This document shows positions 35,693 to 46,909 of a DNA stretch of 64,000 nt, one piece after another. Position numbers and translations under genes: made by a program. The stretch lies in the NCBI RefSeq assembly GCF_030817595.1, contig NZ_JAUSZN010000001.1, forward strand, positions 5,878,001 to 5,942,000, in the 5' to 3' direction. Below the pieces are notes generated by a model. That model ran no database searches, had not been told where the DNA came from, and was given only the letters and a program-made list of their open reading frames with translations. Numbering within the stretch: the stretch's first letter is position 1; every line of letters begins with the position of its first letter. Origin of the DNA: Neobacillus niacini (lineage in GTDB: Bacteria; Bacillota; Bacilli; Bacillales; Cytobacillaceae).

Positions 35693-36355
35693 GTGGAAGT
35701 ATATTTAACTATTGCGGTGCGTACAATACTTTTTTATGCATTAATCCTCTTAATATTTCGAGTAATGGGTAAAAGAGAAATTGGTGAATTAAGTATTCTT
35801 GACCTGGTAGTTTTTATCATGATTGGGGAATTGGCGGTTGCTTCCATCATCGAAATCACTAAACCTTGGATCCATACAGCACTTCCAATGATATTTTTAA
35901 TGATCATTCAATATTTTTTAGCTGTTGTATCATTAAAAAGTAAAAGGTTCCGCGATCTTGTCGACGGAAAACCAACCATTATCATCAACAGGGGAAAAAT
36001 TGATGAATCTGCAATGAGGAAGCAAAGATACAATTTTGATGATTTACTTACACAATTAAGGGAAAAGGATATCCGCAGTATTGCTGATGTTGAGTTTGCT
36101 ATTTTGGAATCTTCGGGAAGCCTTTCTGTCATTGAAAAAATGAGTAATCCTAATGGTGAACCGAAGGAAGGGGATATTACGATTCCATTAATTATTGATG
36201 GAGCGATTGAGGAAGAAAATCTTAAACGTATAAATAAAACCAATTTTTGGCTTCGTCAGGAATTAAAAAAATTAGGATACCGTGATGTAAGGAAGATTTC
36301 ATTTTGCAGTTATGAGAATGGTAAGTTTTTTGTCGACATAATGGATGAACAATAA
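35693..36355 (+). CDS. yrbG: DUF421 (YetF-type) membrane protein
   Basis: 220 aa: two to three N-terminal membrane helices (about 5-80), then a conserved cytoplasmic DUF421 domain (about 85-145; SKRFRDLVDGKPTIIINRGK and LREKDIRSIADVEFAILE) and a longer C-terminal region. Function unknown; some YetF members bind lipid and affect spore or membrane properties. GTG 35693 start follows GGGGCGG. Position between yrzE and spoVB matches yrbG of B. subtilis. Confidence 0.85.
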   Translation: MEVYLTIAVRTILFYALILLIFRVMGKREIGELSILDLVVFIMIGELAVASIIEITKPWIHTALPMIFLMIIQYFLAVVSLKSKRFRDLVDGKPTIIINRGKIDESAMRKQRYNFDDLLTQLREKDIRSIADVEFAILESSGSLSVIEKMSNPNGEPKEGDITIPLIIDGAIEEENLKRINKTNFWLRQELKKLGYRDVRKISFCSYENGKFFVDIMDEQ

Positions 36356-36390
36356 GAAGACACGCAGGGCAAAACATGCGTGTTTTCTTA
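36354..36390. terminator. Bidirectional terminator between yrbG and spoVB
   Basis: AAGAAGACACGCA / TGCGTGTTTTCTT arms with an 11-base loop. Confidence 0.88.
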
Positions 36391-36396
36391 TTGCTG

Positions 36397-37947
36397 TTAA
36401 ATCGGGATTAGATTACGAATAATCGGTATCCTTTTAAGATCGTCTTTTTTAATTAAACCGACGATTATTAGAAGAATAATATAAGCAAGTGACATACCGC
36501 TGGCAGCGGACAAAACTCTAACCACTAAATGTTCACCTAGGAGAATATGCTCAAACAGCCAATAACCTAGGTAAGCAGAGATTGTCATGATGATGGCTCC
36601 TTTGACGTAATCCCGTATATAAAAACTAAACGATATTTTCTTCAATACGGTAGCAAAATGGAGTATGGTTACTAATACAAAACCAACGATGATTCCTAAG
36701 GCCACACCTGTAATACCAAAAGAAGGCTGTGAAGCAAGTAAGAAGATGACTGTTGTTTTTACAACGGCCCCAATTAAACTGTTTATCATGGCTGCTCTAG
36801 CCAAATTCAATGCCTGCAAAACAGCTTGGAGCGGACCTTGATAATAATAAAATAAGAAAAACGGTGCCATCAGACGAATAAAGTAGGCGCCTTTTGTGGA
36901 ACCATACATGAGCTCCATTAGTGGATCTGCTAGAACATATAGAACAATAACGGATAAGCCTCCTGTTAAAAAGGCAAATCTTAATGCCTGCTGCAGCCGA
37001 TGTTCTATCAATTTATGGTTCTTTTTTGAATTGGCTTCACTAATGGCAGGTACAAGAGATGTTGCTAAAGAATAAGTGATAAACGAAGGGAGCATTAATA
37101 AAGGCATCGCAAATCCTGTTAATGAACCGTATTGCTTCGTGGCTGCTACGGCGGCAACACCAGCAAGTGCTAAACTATGAGCAACTATAATAGGTTCGAA
37201 AAACCAAGATACCGACCCTATCATTCTGCTGCCCATTGTTGGTAAGGCGATTTCCATTAACTCTTTAAATGTCTTTTTCCCAGCATGAACAGATTTGAAA
37301 AAATTCTTCCTAACTCTAAAGCGTTTCTTTAATTTAAAGGTAGTCATTAAATAAAGTAAGGAAACAATTTCACCTATGATGGCCGCTACCATGGCAGCAG
37401 CTGCAGCATATTCAATACCATAAGGCAGGAAAGCTCTGGTCATAACGGCAATTAAAGTAATCCTCACCAGCTGTTCTAAAATTTGCGAAACAGCAGAAGG
37501 GCGCATGTTTTGTCTGCCCTGAAAATAACCTCTCAAAACGGAAGAAACGGCTATTATGGGTACCACAGGTGCTATTGCCACTAAAGGATAATACGTCCTT
37601 GGATCGGTAAAGAGAGTGGTAGATAAAATAGGCGCTAACAAAATTAAAGCTGGGGTAAAAATCAATGATAACGAAATCGTTATTGCCAGAGAAACGACCA
37701 GAATTTTTTTAACTTCCTGATGGTTACCTTTTGCTTCAGCCTCTGCAATATTTTTTGATATGGCGACAGGCAGTCCCATTTGAGTTAAAGTCACAACAAG
37801 GATAAAGGTGGGATACGCCATCATATAGAGGCCGACACCTTCTTCACCAATACTTCTAGCTATGACAATTCTGTTAATAAATCCGAGTACCCTCGTAATT
37901 AATCCCGCTATTAATAGGATAAAGGTCCCTTTTAAAAACTTCGACAT
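36397..37947 (-). CDS. spoVB: Stage V sporulation protein B, lipid flippase-like (MOP superfamily)
   Basis: Polytopic membrane protein for spore cortex synthesis, in the MurJ/PST exporter superfamily. 516 aa, about 14 membrane helices; strong recognisable identity with B. subtilis SpoVB (GFINRIVIARSIGEEGVGLYM, split here; YFQGRQNM; YYQGPLQAVLQALNLA). The start is set at ATG 37947, which has AAGGTGGG upstream and matches the family N-terminus MSKFLKGTF; an upstream ATG would add an atypical 26 residues. Confidence 0.94.
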   Translation of the reverse strand: MSKFLKGTFILLIAGLITRVLGFINRIVIARSIGEEGVGLYMMAYPTFILVVTLTQMGLPVAISKNIAEAEAKGNHQEVKKILVVSLAITISLSLIFTPALILLAPILSTTLFTDPRTYYPLVAIAPVVPIIAVSSVLRGYFQGRQNMRPSAVSQILEQLVRITLIAVMTRAFLPYGIEYAAAAAMVAAIIGEIVSLLYLMTTFKLKKRFRVRKNFFKSVHAGKKTFKELMEIALPTMGSRMIGSVSWFFEPIIVAHSLALAGVAAVAATKQYGSLTGFAMPLLMLPSFITYSLATSLVPAISEANSKKNHKLIEHRLQQALRFAFLTGGLSVIVLYVLADPLMELMYGSTKGAYFIRLMAPFFLFYYYQGPLQAVLQALNLARAAMINSLIGAVVKTTVIFLLASQPSFGITGVALGIIVGFVLVTILHFATVLKKISFSFYIRDYVKGAIIMTISAYLGYWLFEHILLGEHLVVRVLSAASGMSLAYIILLIIVGLIKKDDLKRIPIIRNLIPI

Positions 37948-38075
37948 ACTACTTCCCACCTTCTCAAAAAAGAAGAATTCATATACAATTAATCTATATG
38001 CATAAGGGTGGACAAAGCATGACAAGGTGTTTTGATTTTAAGGATAATTAAGAGGTATTTAGGGAGGCTATTCAG

Positions 38076-38372
38076 GTGGAAAAGAGTCATGCGTACAATC
38101 ATTTTTTTTACGAAGTAAAACCAGCTTTAATCAGCAAATTGGAGGAATTTCGCTTACTTGGTTATCACGATGTATCGGACAGTGGACTTTGGGGATTTTT
38201 AACAAAAAAGAAATGGAAGAAGGTCAAAGAGGATATAAGAATCTACGAGATTATTGATGATATCCTATCTGTAAAGGTCAGTGATTACATAAGCTTTACT
38301 ACGATTGAGATTTATAAAAATAATGATTTTAATTTAGATGATGAAAATGAATGGAAGGAATTACTAAAATAA
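38076..38372 (+). CDS. comN: Post-transcriptional competence regulator ComN
   Basis: 98-aa protein (YrzD in B. subtilis), which controls comE mRNA after transcription and localises to division sites with DivIVA. It starts at GTG 38076 after AGGGAGG. The sequence has the family features ALISKLEEFRLLGY and WGFLTKKKWKK. Position between spoVB and secDF is as in B. subtilis. Confidence 0.88.
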   Translation: MEKSHAYNHFFYEVKPALISKLEEFRLLGYHDVSDSGLWGFLTKKKWKKVKEDIRIYEIIDDILSVKVSDYISFTTIEIYKNNDFNLDDENEWKELLK

Positions 38373-38504
38373 ATTGGTCTATTGTTTCTTTAGATAAAAT
38401 TGACAGTATTTCTAAACTATTTCATAATAAAAGCATGATTTTTTTTATATACAGGCTTTATGATTCAGTGCTTTGGCTAAGCCCTAAGGAGGACACAATA
38501 CATA

Positions 38505-40769
38505 ATGGTTAAGCGCAGTAGAATTATCGCCTTTCTGCTAGTAGTAATACTATTAGGAAGCACAATGGGAATTACCACTTCAGGTATTTTAAAGAACATT
38601 AAACTAGGTTTGGACCTTCAAGGCGGTTTCGAGGTTTTGTATGAGGTTTCTCCAGCGAAAAAGGGTCAAAAAATTGACAAAGAAACATTAGCTAGTACAG
38701 CCGAGGCCCTTGATAGACGGATAAATGTTCTAGGGGTAAGTGAACCAACTATTCAAATTGAGGGTGAAAATCGGATTCGGGTTCAGCTTGCAGGAGTAAC
38801 GGATCAAAATGAAGCACGAGAAATATTATCTACCCAAGCAAACCTTACTTTCCGTGATGCGAACGACCGCGTTATGATGGACGGTACTGATTTAGCGGAA
38901 AATGGTGCGAGTCAGACCTTTGATGAAAATGGAGCACCTAGTGTTTCCTTGAAATTAAAAAGTGCTGAAAAGTTCAAAAATGTTACAGAAGAAATTGTAA
39001 AAATGGCACCGAATAATTATTTAGTTATTTGGCTTGATTTTGAAGAAGGAAAAGATTCATTCAAAACGGAAATTACAAAAGAAGATCCTAAATTTCTATC
39101 TGCACCTACTGTGAGAGAAATTTTTAACCAAAATACAGTTTCCATTGTAGGTAGCTTCACAGCAGAAGAAGCACAAGAACTTGCTTCTCTTTTAAATGCT
39201 GGAGCCCTTCCTGTTAAGCTTACTGAAGTTTATTCAACTTCTGTGGGCGCTAAATTTGGTGAACAGGCATTAAATGAAACGATCCTAGCAGGTATTATCG
39301 GGATAGCAATCATATATTTATTCATGCTAGTCTATTATCGTTTTCCGGGCTTTATCGCCACCGTTACTTTATCCATTTATATTTATCTTGTCTTACTCGT
39401 TTTTGATTGGATGAATGGGGTCCTAACTCTCCCGGGAATTGCCGCCCTTATTTTAGGGGTCGGTATGGCGGTTGACGCTAACATTATTACGTACGAACGA
39501 ATTAGAGAAGAGATCAAGGTCGGTAAATCTATTAAATCTGCCTTCCAAGCAGGAAGTAAAGGTTCCTTTACCTCTATTCTTGACTCAAACTTAACGACAA
39601 TTTTAACAGCGGCAGTTCTTTTCTACTTCGGGACAAGCTCGATAAAAGGCTTTGCCACTATGTTGTTGGTGAGTATATTGTTAAGCTTTATTACAGCGGT
39701 GTTTGGTTCCCGCCTATTCTTAGGTTTATGGGTGAATAGCGGCTTCTTAAACAAAAAGGCCAGCTGGTTCGGTGTAAAAAAATCTGCTATTAAGGATATC
39801 GCTGAAAATTACGATACTCTGGATTTGCCAACTAGATGGGATCGATTTGATTTTGTAAAGGTTAGAAAATTATTCTTTATCATCTCTGGAGCACTTATTG
39901 CGCTTGGTTTAGTTCTAATCCTTGTATTCCGCTTAAATTTGTCTATTGATTTCTCAAGCGGTACTCGAATTGAAGTATTATCTGACAAATCATTAACAAC
40001 GGAACAGGTTGAAGCGGCTTTTGAAAAACAGGATATTGAAATTGATGACATTACTCTTTCAGGCGAGAACAACGAAATGGCTTCTGCGCGAATGAAAGGG
40101 GTTTTATCAAAGGATGAAATAGCAGAGCTAAAATCTGCATTTCACGATGAATTCGGCTCTGACCCAAGTGTAAGTACTGTTTCTCCAACGGTTGGTAAAG
40201 AGCTAGCGAAAGATGGGGTAATCGCCCTCATTATTGCTTCCATCGGTATTATTATTTATGTAACGCTGCGTTTTGAATTTGCAATGGCAGTTGCGGCGAT
40301 TGCTTCATTGCTTCACGATGCTTTCTTCATGGTTGCTTTTTTCAGTATTACGCGCTTAGAAGTAGATTTAACCTTTATCGCTGCTGTTCTAACGATAATC
40401 GGTTACTCTATTAATGATACAATTGTTACCTTCGACAGAATGCGTGAAAACCTACAAAAGAAGAAACGACTTAAAACGTTTGAAGATATTGCCGATGTTG
40501 TGAATGTAAGTGTCCGTCAAACATTAACTCGTTCTGTTAATACAGTTTTCACTGTATTAATAACAGTGGTTGCGATGATTCTTTTTGGCAGTGAATCAAT
40601 CCTTAATTTCAACATCGCTTTGTTAGTTGGATTAATAACTGGCGTATACTCTTCTATCTTTATTGCTACTAATCTTTGGGTAGTTCTTAAAGCAAGGGAA
40701 TTGAAAAAGAAGGGTACGATTAAGACAGTAAAAGAAAAGAAAAAGTACTCAGATGAGCCTCAAGTATAA
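38505..40769 (+). CDS. secDF: Fused protein translocase subunit SecDF
   Basis: Proton-driven accessory to Sec export. 754 aa fusion of SecD (about 1-430) and SecF (about 445-740), each with one helix, a large external domain and five helices. Motifs: GLDLQGG after the first helix, GMAVDANIITYERIREE in the SecD bundle, and TIIGYSINDTIVTFDRMRE in SecF. ATG 38505 follows AAGGAGGAC. The fusion is normal for Bacillus. Confidence 0.97.
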   Translation: MVKRSRIIAFLLVVILLGSTMGITTSGILKNIKLGLDLQGGFEVLYEVSPAKKGQKIDKETLASTAEALDRRINVLGVSEPTIQIEGENRIRVQLAGVTDQNEAREILSTQANLTFRDANDRVMMDGTDLAENGASQTFDENGAPSVSLKLKSAEKFKNVTEEIVKMAPNNYLVIWLDFEEGKDSFKTEITKEDPKFLSAPTVREIFNQNTVSIVGSFTAEEAQELASLLNAGALPVKLTEVYSTSVGAKFGEQALNETILAGIIGIAIIYLFMLVYYRFPGFIATVTLSIYIYLVLLVFDWMNGVLTLPGIAALILGVGMAVDANIITYERIREEIKVGKSIKSAFQAGSKGSFTSILDSNLTTILTAAVLFYFGTSSIKGFATMLLVSILLSFITAVFGSRLFLGLWVNSGFLNKKASWFGVKKSAIKDIAENYDTLDLPTRWDRFDFVKVRKLFFIISGALIALGLVLILVFRLNLSIDFSSGTRIEVLSDKSLTTEQVEAAFEKQDIEIDDITLSGENNEMASARMKGVLSKDEIAELKSAFHDEFGSDPSVSTVSPTVGKELAKDGVIALIIASIGIIIYVTLRFEFAMAVAAIASLLHDAFFMVAFFSITRLEVDLTFIAAVLTIIGYSINDTIVTFDRMRENLQKKKRLKTFEDIADVVNVSVRQTLTRSVNTVFTVLITVVAMILFGSESILNFNIALLVGLITGVYSSIFIATNLWVVLKARELKKKGTIKTVKEKKKYSDEPQV

Positions 40770-40777
40770 ACAAATGT

Positions 40778-40806
40778 TAAAACCGCAGTCACTCTGCGGT
40801 TTTTTC
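40778..40806 (+). terminator. Rho-independent terminator after secDF
   Basis: AAAACCGCAG / CTGCGGTTTT with a five-base loop and trailing T run. Confidence 0.95.
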
Positions 40807-40821
40807 TATTCCAGATTTACG

Positions 40822-40850
40822 TTGAAAGGACATGTTTACTCCTGTATAAT
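40822..40850 (+). promoter_or_regulatory. Promoter of recJ-apt
   Basis: TTGAAA (40822-40827), 17-bp spacer, TATAAT (40845-40850): a near-consensus sigma-A promoter 24 bp before the recJ start. Confidence 0.85.
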
Positions 40851-40873
40851 AGATTAGTCTGAGGGGTGAACGC

Positions 40874-43228
40874 ATGTTAAAGTCGAAAACTAGATGGGTT
40901 GTTCGTAAATCTGATCAACAACTAGTAGAAACTCTCGTAAACGAATTGAAAATTACACCACTTGTTGCGTCGCTGCTTATCAACCGCGGATTAAATACCG
41001 TTGATTCTGCACGGTATTTTTTATTTGGAAAAGAGCAATTTCATGATCCCTTTTTGTTAAAAGGAATGGATATTGCTGTAAACAGAATTCGGGAAGCTAT
41101 TGAACGCCAAGAACCTATATTAATATTTGGTGATTATGATGCAGATGGTGTGAGCAGTACAACCGTATTAATGCTCACCCTTAGAGATTTGGGGGCAAAT
41201 GTCCAATTCTATATTCCGAATCGTTTTACGGAAGGTTACGGACCGAATGAAACAGCCTTTCGTCGTGCATCTGAAAATGGAATCAAGTTAATTATTACTG
41301 TAGATACAGGCATCTCGGCAATACACGAAGCAGCAATTGCGAAAGAACTCGGTCTTGATTTAATTATTACAGACCACCATGAACCTGGTCCCGTTTTACC
41401 TGAGGCATTGGCTATTATTCATCCAAAACTTCCGGATAGTGTTTACCCTTTTCGTGAGCTCGCTGGAGTAGGTGTGGCCTTTAAAGTAGCCCATGCGCTC
41501 TATGGTGAAGTTCCAGAGCAATTGCTAGAAATTGCTGTTATTGGCACCATTGCGGATTTAGTTTCGTTAAAAGATGAAAATCGCCTCATTGCCAAAAAAG
41601 GTTTGGAAAAACTTAAAGTTACCAAGAATAAAGGTCTAAAAGCGATATTAAAAGTTGCAGGTGCAGACCAGCAAAACATTAACGAGGAAACGATCGGCTT
41701 TTCACTGGCGCCAAGAATTAATGCTGTCGGCAGACTGGAAAATGCCGATATGGCTGTGGAACTTTTGCTTACGGATGATCCATTCGAAGCGGAAGCTTTA
41801 GCACAAGAAATGGATGAATTAAATAAGACGAGACAATCTATTGTCAATTCTATTACGACAGAAGCGATTGAAGAGGTTGAGAGAAATTATCCTATTGATT
41901 CAAATTCAGTACTTGTTATTGGTAAAGAAGGCTGGAATGCTGGTGTAATTGGCATCGTTGCGTCTAGATTAGTGGAGAAGTTTTACCGGCCGACAATCGT
42001 TTTAAGTTTTGACAAGGAAAAGGGCTTGGCAAAGGGGTCTGCTCGAAGTATTGCAGGTTTTGATTTGTTTAAAAATCTATCGGAATGCCGGGACATTTTG
42101 CCGCATTTTGGCGGCCATCCAATGGCAGCTGGGATGACATTAAAGCTAGAAGATGTTTCTGATCTCCGTCAAAGGTTAAATAATCTGGCGAATGAGCAGT
42201 TAACCAAAGATGATTTTATCCCCATTACAACTCTTGACCATCAAATTAAGGTGGATGAAATCAATTTATCTGCACTGGGTGAACTAAATCTTCTTGCTCC
42301 ATTTGGAATGGACAACCCAAAGCCAAAGGTGTTAATCAGTAATGTTCAAATATCGACAATGAGAAAAATTGGTTCAGAACAAAATCACTTGAAAGTAATG
42401 GTGCATGATAACGGTACGAATTTAGATGGAATCGGCTTTGGATTAGGACCGTTAGTTGACCATATTTCACCAGCTTCAAAAATTTCGATAATTGGTGAAT
42501 TAGCAGTCAATGAGTGGAATAATATCCGTAAACCACAAATTTTTATCCAGGATGTTTCGGTTGAAACATGGCAATTATTTGATCATCGTGGGGTAAAGCG
42601 GATAAACTCAATGATTAAAACGATTCCCAATGAAAAGCGAAACTATATTATCTTTAACAAAGAACAGCTTGAAAAAATGGACCCTGCTTTGACGAGTGAG
42701 GTAATCTTTATTAAAGATGAAGCTGAGGCTAAAGGCTTCGACTCTCATCAGGCTAATGTGGTACTCGTTGACCTGCCGCCATCAAAGGAACTACTTCATC
42801 ATCTATTTAAAGGGAAACGTCCTGCTCGAATCTATGCGTATTTTAATAAAGAAAACAGTGATTTTTTTAGTACCATTCCTACGAGAGACCACTTTAAATG
42901 GTTCTATGGATTTTTATTAAAAAAAGGTCCAATTGATATCGGTCGTTATGGGGATGATATCGCGAAGCACCGTGGCTGGTCAACGGAAACGATAACTTTC
43001 ATGTCAAAAGTGTTTTCTGAATTAGATTTTGTTACAATAAACAATGGATTTATTACTTTGAATAAACAATCACAAAAGCGTGACCTTACTGATTCGATCA
43101 CCTACCAAACGAAACAGGCTCAATATGAACTTGAAAGAGATTTATTATTTTCATCCTTTCAGCAATTAAAGAGCTGGTTTGACCAGGTTATAGAGGAATC
43201 AGTTACAATTGAGGAGGCAATTACCTAA
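40874..43228 (+). CDS. recJ: Single-stranded-DNA exonuclease RecJ
   Basis: 5'-3' exonuclease in recombination and repair. 784 aa: DHH domain with [11 protein letters not shown] and TDHHEPG, DHHA1 domain with [10 protein letters not shown], an OB-fold domain, and a C-terminal RecJ extension (about 560-784) found in the Bacillus proteins. ATG 40874 after TGAGGGGTG. The stop overlaps apt (TAATG). Confidence 0.97.
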   Translation: MLKSKTRWVVRKSDQQLVETLVNELKITPLVASLLINRGLNTVDSARYFLFGKEQFHDPFLLKGMDIAVNRIREAIERQEPILIFGDYDADGVSSTTVLMLTLRDLGANVQFYIPNRFTEGYGPNETAFRRASENGIKLIITVDTGISAIHEAAIAKELGLDLIITDHHEPGPVLPEALAIIHPKLPDSVYPFRELAGVGVAFKVAHALYGEVPEQLLEIAVIGTIADLVSLKDENRLIAKKGLEKLKVTKNKGLKAILKVAGADQQNINEETIGFSLAPRINAVGRLENADMAVELLLTDDPFEAEALAQEMDELNKTRQSIVNSITTEAIEEVERNYPIDSNSVLVIGKEGWNAGVIGIVASRLVEKFYRPTIVLSFDKEKGLAKGSARSIAGFDLFKNLSECRDILPHFGGHPMAAGMTLKLEDVSDLRQRLNNLANEQLTKDDFIPITTLDHQIKVDEINLSALGELNLLAPFGMDNPKPKVLISNVQISTMRKIGSEQNHLKVMVHDNGTNLDGIGFGLGPLVDHISPASKISIIGELAVNEWNNIRKPQIFIQDVSVETWQLFDHRGVKRINSMIKTIPNEKRNYIIFNKEQLEKMDPALTSEVIFIKDEAEAKGFDSHQANVVLVDLPPSKELLHHLFKGKRPARIYAYFNKENSDFFSTIPTRDHFKWFYGFLLKKGPIDIGRYGDDIAKHRGWSTETITFMSKVFSELDFVTINNGFITLNKQSQKRDLTDSITYQTKQAQYELERDLLFSSFQQLKSWFDQVIEESVTIEEAIT

Positions 43229-43740
43229 TGGATTTAAAGCAATTTATCGCAATCGTACCAGATTACCCAAAACCAGGAATTACATTTAAGGATATCACTC
43301 CATTAATGAACAACGGAGAAGCGTATAAGTATGCAACAGATCAAATTGTTTCTTATGCGAAAGATAAACAAATTGATTTAATTGTTGGTCCTGAGGCAAG
43401 AGGATTTATTATTGGCTGCCCAGTAGCCTATTCTCTTGGAATTGGCTTTGCTCCTGTTCGTAAGGAAGGTAAACTACCGCGTGAGACGGTTAAAGTAAGC
43501 TATGGATTAGAATATGGAAGTGATGTCCTTACAATTCATAAGGATGCCATACAACCAGGACAACGAGTTCTGATAACAGATGACTTATTAGCCACTGGCG
43601 GAACAATTGATGCAACGATTCAATTAGTTGAACAGCTTGGCGGAGTGGTTGCTGGAATTGCTTTTCTAGTTGAATTAACGTACCTTGAAGGACGTAAGAA
43701 ACTTGAAGGCTACGACATCATGACATTGATGAATTATTAA
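43228..43740 (+). CDS. apt: Adenine phosphoribosyltransferase
   Basis: Salvages adenine to AMP with PRPP. 170 aa with the PRPP loop [13 protein letters not shown] and the family start [17 protein letters not shown] 43228 overlaps the recJ stop and GAGGAGG lies in the recJ end. Located recJ-apt-rel as in B. subtilis. Confidence 0.98.
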   Translation: MDLKQFIAIVPDYPKPGITFKDITPLMNNGEAYKYATDQIVSYAKDKQIDLIVGPEARGFIIGCPVAYSLGIGFAPVRKEGKLPRETVKVSYGLEYGSDVLTIHKDAIQPGQRVLITDDLLATGGTIDATIQLVEQLGGVVAGIAFLVELTYLEGRKKLEGYDIMTLMNY

Positions 43741-43747
43741 TAGTATT

Positions 43748-43780
43748 GAGGGCACTCGTAATTGAGTGCTCTCTTGTTAT
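43748..43780 (+). terminator. Terminator-like hairpin after apt
   Basis: GAGGGCACTC / GAGTGCTCTC perfect except for one G-U, loop of six; the tail TTGTTATAA is short in T. Confidence 0.7.
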
Positions 43781-43838
43781 AATAAAAGAGCTATTATTTT
43801 AAAACTTGGCTAAAAAAGTAATCTTGTAATGGAGACAC

Positions 43839-43969
43839 TGTTGATTGGAGCGGAAGGCACGAAGACTCCTGCAGGAGTACGGAGCAGGTGAGACCCCGCA
43901 GGCGCTAGCGCCGAGGAGGCTCACCGCAACGCCTGCGGAAAGCGAAGTGCCTGGAGCGGAAATCAACAG
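43839..43969. repeat. 131-bp GC-rich palindromic interspersed element
   Basis: Ends are CTGTTGATT / AATCAACAG, perfect inverted repeats; nested pairs include GGCAC / GTGCC, GGTGAG / CTCACC, GCAGGCG / CGCCTGC and the palindrome ACTCCTGCAGGAGT. It is far more GC-rich than the surroundings. Elements of this look recur in many Bacillaceae genomes (recalled), probably as non-autonomous repeats. It lies alone between apt and rel; an open frame crossing it is an artefact. Confidence 0.85.
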
Positions 43970-43996
43970 ACTAATTTTATACTGCGAACTAATTAA

Positions 43997-44030
43997 ACTG
44001 TATTTCGACACTTTTTTCGCAAAATACAGT
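43997..44030. promoter_or_regulatory. Inverted repeat upstream of rel
   Basis: ACTGTATTT (43997-44005) and AAATACAGT (44022-44030) form a perfect 9-bp inverted repeat with a 16-base spacer in the AT-rich leader of rel. It could be a regulator site or an RNA hairpin. Apart from this and the GC-rich element, nothing is seen in 43780-44157. Confidence 0.4.
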
Positions 44031-44157
44031 AAAATAATATCTATCCCTTTACATCTGAGCTTTTTTTTTCGATAATAGTAACATTCATTAGTAACTAGTT
44101 TAGAAATAGATACATTTAATAATAAAAAAAATGAGACGAAAAATAAGGTGATCTTTT

Positions 44158-46353
44158 ATGGCGAACGATCAAGTGTTAACCGCCGAACAAGTCATCGACA
44201 AGACGAGGGCCTATTTAAACGAAGAGCATTGTGAATTTGTAAAAAGAGCCTACGAATTCGCAAAACATTCTCATCGTGAACAATATAGAAAATCAGGAGA
44301 GCCTTACATTATTCATCCGATTCAAGTTGCTGGAATTCTGGCGGATTTGGAGATGGATCCTGCAACGGTTGCCGCTGGTTTTCTCCATGATGTCGTTGAA
44401 GACACGGATGTTACCTTAAAGGACATCGAGACGGAATTTAATGACGAAGTGGCCATGCTTGTCGACGGGGTTACGAAATTAGGAAAAATTAAATATAAAT
44501 CACACGAGGAACAGCAGGCAGAGAACCACAGAAAAATGTTCGTGGCTATGGCTCAGGATATCCGCGTTATTTTGATTAAGCTTGCCGATCGTTTGCATAA
44601 TATGAGGACGCTTAAGCACCTTCCCGTTGAGAAGCAGCGCCGGATTTCAAATGAAACACTTGAAATCTTTGCACCTTTGGCCCATCGTCTTGGTATTTCT
44701 AAGATTAAGTGGGAGCTGGAAGATACTGCATTAAGATACTTAAATCCACAGCAATATTATCGGATTGTTAACTTGATGAAGAAAAAGCGTGCAGAACGGG
44801 AGCAATACTTAGTCGATGTAATGGACGAGGTTCGTGACAGAATGAAAGAAGTGTCCATTAATGCGGAGCTTAATGGAAGACCTAAACATATCTATAGCAT
44901 TTACCGAAAAATGGTGCAGCAAAATAAACAGTTTAGTGAAATCTATGATTTACTTGCCGTTCGAATAGTAGTAAATAGTATTAAGGATTGCTACGCTGTA
45001 TTAGGAATTATTCATACGTGCTGGAAGCCTATGCCAGGGCGTTTTAAGGACTATATTGCCATGCCTAAGCCGAATATGTATCAATCTCTTCATACAACGG
45101 TCATAGGTCCTAAGGGTGACCCACTGGAGGTTCAAATTCGGACATCAGAAATGCACCGGATTGCAGAATTTGGTATTGCGGCCCATTGGGCGTATAAAGA
45201 AGGGAAAGCACTCGCTGATACAACTTCTTACGAACAAAAATTAACATGGTTTAGAGAAATCCTGGAATTCCAAAATGATACTGCGAATGCAGAGGAGTTT
45301 ATGGAATCACTAAAAATCGATTTATTCTCTGATATGGTTTTTGTGTTTACACCAAAAGGCGATGTTATTGAATTGCCGTCCGGTTCTGTTCCAATTGATT
45401 TTGCTTACCGAATTCATTCTGAAATCGGGAATAAAACAATTGGGGCGAAAGTAAACGGTAAAATGGTTACGCTGGATTATCGACTCAAGACTGGTGACAT
45501 CATTGAAATTCTTACATCAAAGCATTCTTATGGTCCAAGTCAAGACTGGTTGAAGCTAGCCCAAACCTCACAGGCTAAGAACAAAATACGTGCCTTTTTT
45601 AAGAAACAGCGCCGTGATGAAAATGTAGATAAAGGCAGAGAGCTCGTAGAAAAAGAAATCCGTGCAATGGAATTTGATTTAAAAGAGATCTTAACGGCTG
45701 ATAATTTGAAAAAGGTAGCTGAAAAGTTTAATTTTGCCAATGAAGACGATATGTATGCAGCGGTAGGCTATAATGGGGTAACGGCACTGCAGGTAGCCAA
45801 TCGGTTAACCGAGAAATGGCGTAAAAAACGGGATCAAGAGCAATCGGCTACGATCACAAATGCTATTTCTGATATGAAGGCATTCCCTTCTACGAAAAAA
45901 CGAGAGTCTGGTGTTCGTGTTGCCGGTATCGATAATTTATTAATCCGCTTATCTCGATGCTGTAATCCTGTCCCAGGTGACGAAATTGTTGGTTTTATTA
46001 CCAAAGGACGCGGTGTGTCTGTTCATCGTGCTGATTGTACAAATATCGACTCTAATGATGCACAGACTAGGTTAATTCCTGTTGAGTGGGAATCCTCTTT
46101 AAATGACCGGAAAGAATATAATGTAGACATTGAGATTAGTGGTTACGACCGCCGTGGTTTACTAAATGAGGTTCTGCAGGCAGTAAATGAAACAAAAACC
46201 AATATTTCGGCTGTTTCTGGTCGATCTGATCGTAATAAAATGGCGACAATCATTATGTCTATTGCTATTCACAATGTGAGCCATTTACACAAAGTGGTTG
46301 ATCGGATTAAACAGATACCAGATATTTATTCGGTTCGCCGGATTATGAATTAG
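44158..46353 (+). CDS. relA: Bifunctional (p)ppGpp synthetase/hydrolase Rel
   Basis: Stringent response enzyme making and degrading (p)ppGpp. 731 aa: HD hydrolase domain (about 25-180, with HDVVEDTD), synthetase domain (about 235-350), TGS (about 395-455), helical and zinc-finger region ([19 protein letters not shown]) and C-terminal ACT domain (about 655-731). The intact HD motif supports both activities. ATG 44158 after AAGGTGATC. dtd follows after 14 bases. Confidence 0.97.
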   Translation: MANDQVLTAEQVIDKTRAYLNEEHCEFVKRAYEFAKHSHREQYRKSGEPYIIHPIQVAGILADLEMDPATVAAGFLHDVVEDTDVTLKDIETEFNDEVAMLVDGVTKLGKIKYKSHEEQQAENHRKMFVAMAQDIRVILIKLADRLHNMRTLKHLPVEKQRRISNETLEIFAPLAHRLGISKIKWELEDTALRYLNPQQYYRIVNLMKKKRAEREQYLVDVMDEVRDRMKEVSINAELNGRPKHIYSIYRKMVQQNKQFSEIYDLLAVRIVVNSIKDCYAVLGIIHTCWKPMPGRFKDYIAMPKPNMYQSLHTTVIGPKGDPLEVQIRTSEMHRIAEFGIAAHWAYKEGKALADTTSYEQKLTWFREILEFQNDTANAEEFMESLKIDLFSDMVFVFTPKGDVIELPSGSVPIDFAYRIHSEIGNKTIGAKVNGKMVTLDYRLKTGDIIEILTSKHSYGPSQDWLKLAQTSQAKNKIRAFFKKQRRDENVDKGRELVEKEIRAMEFDLKEILTADNLKKVAEKFNFANEDDMYAAVGYNGVTALQVANRLTEKWRKKRDQEQSATITNAISDMKAFPSTKKRESGVRVAGIDNLLIRLSRCCNPVPGDEIVGFITKGRGVSVHRADCTNIDSNDAQTRLIPVEWESSLNDRKEYNVDIEISGYDRRGLLNEVLQAVNETKTNISAVSGRSDRNKMATIIMSIAIHNVSHLHKVVDRIKQIPDIYSVRRIMN

Positions 46354-46367
46354 GGAGTTTACTAAAA

Positions 46368-46811
46368 ATGCGAGTTGTTGTACAGCGCAGTAAAAAGGCA
46401 AAGGTGACCGTTAACGAAGAAGTAACGGGACAAATTTCAAAAGGTCTGGTCCTTCTTGTAGGGGTAACACATCAGGATACAGAAGAAGACGCAGCTTTTT
46501 TAGCAGATAAAATAGCAAATCTACGGATATTTGAAGATGAAGCTGGGAAGATGAATTTATCCTTATTAGATGTTGGCGGTGAAATTCTTTCTGTCTCTCA
46601 ATTTACCTTGTATGGTGATTGCCGTAAAGGAAGAAGACCTAATTTTATGGAAGCTGCTAGACCAGAACAGGCAATCCAGCTATATGAAGGATTCAATGGA
46701 TTATTACGCGAAAAAGGTATCAAGGTAGAAACAGGTATCTTTGGGGCGATGATGGACGTCGAATTAATTAATGATGGTCCTGTTACACTAATTGTAGAGA
46801 GCAAAAGTTAA
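46368..46811 (+). CDS. dtd: D-aminoacyl-tRNA deacylase
   Basis: Removes D-amino acids from mischarged tRNA. 147 aa with the cross-dimer motifs SQFTLYGD and GPVTL near the C-terminus. ATG 46368. It is coupled with rel, as in B. subtilis, and is followed by a terminator. Confidence 0.97.
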   Translation: MRVVVQRSKKAKVTVNEEVTGQISKGLVLLVGVTHQDTEEDAAFLADKIANLRIFEDEAGKMNLSLLDVGGEILSVSQFTLYGDCRKGRRPNFMEAARPEQAIQLYEGFNGLLREKGIKVETGIFGAMMDVELINDGPVTLIVESKS

Positions 46812-46849
46812 AAAATGCTTGGCACTTTTATAGCTGCCAAGCATTTTTT
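46811..46849 (+). terminator. Rho-independent terminator after dtd
   Basis: AAAAATGCTTGGCA / TGCCAAGCATTTTT stem with a ten-base loop, then T. Confidence 0.94.
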
Positions 46850-46909
46850 ACTAGCTTCAGCACCTAAAAAAAATTGTACTGCATTTTTCCCTAGATGCTG
46901 AATCTTTTA

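Noticed and set aside
43845..44075. 76-codon open frame across the GC-rich palindrome
   Set aside because: It is an artefact of the GC-rich element; no ribosome site and no continuity with a known family.
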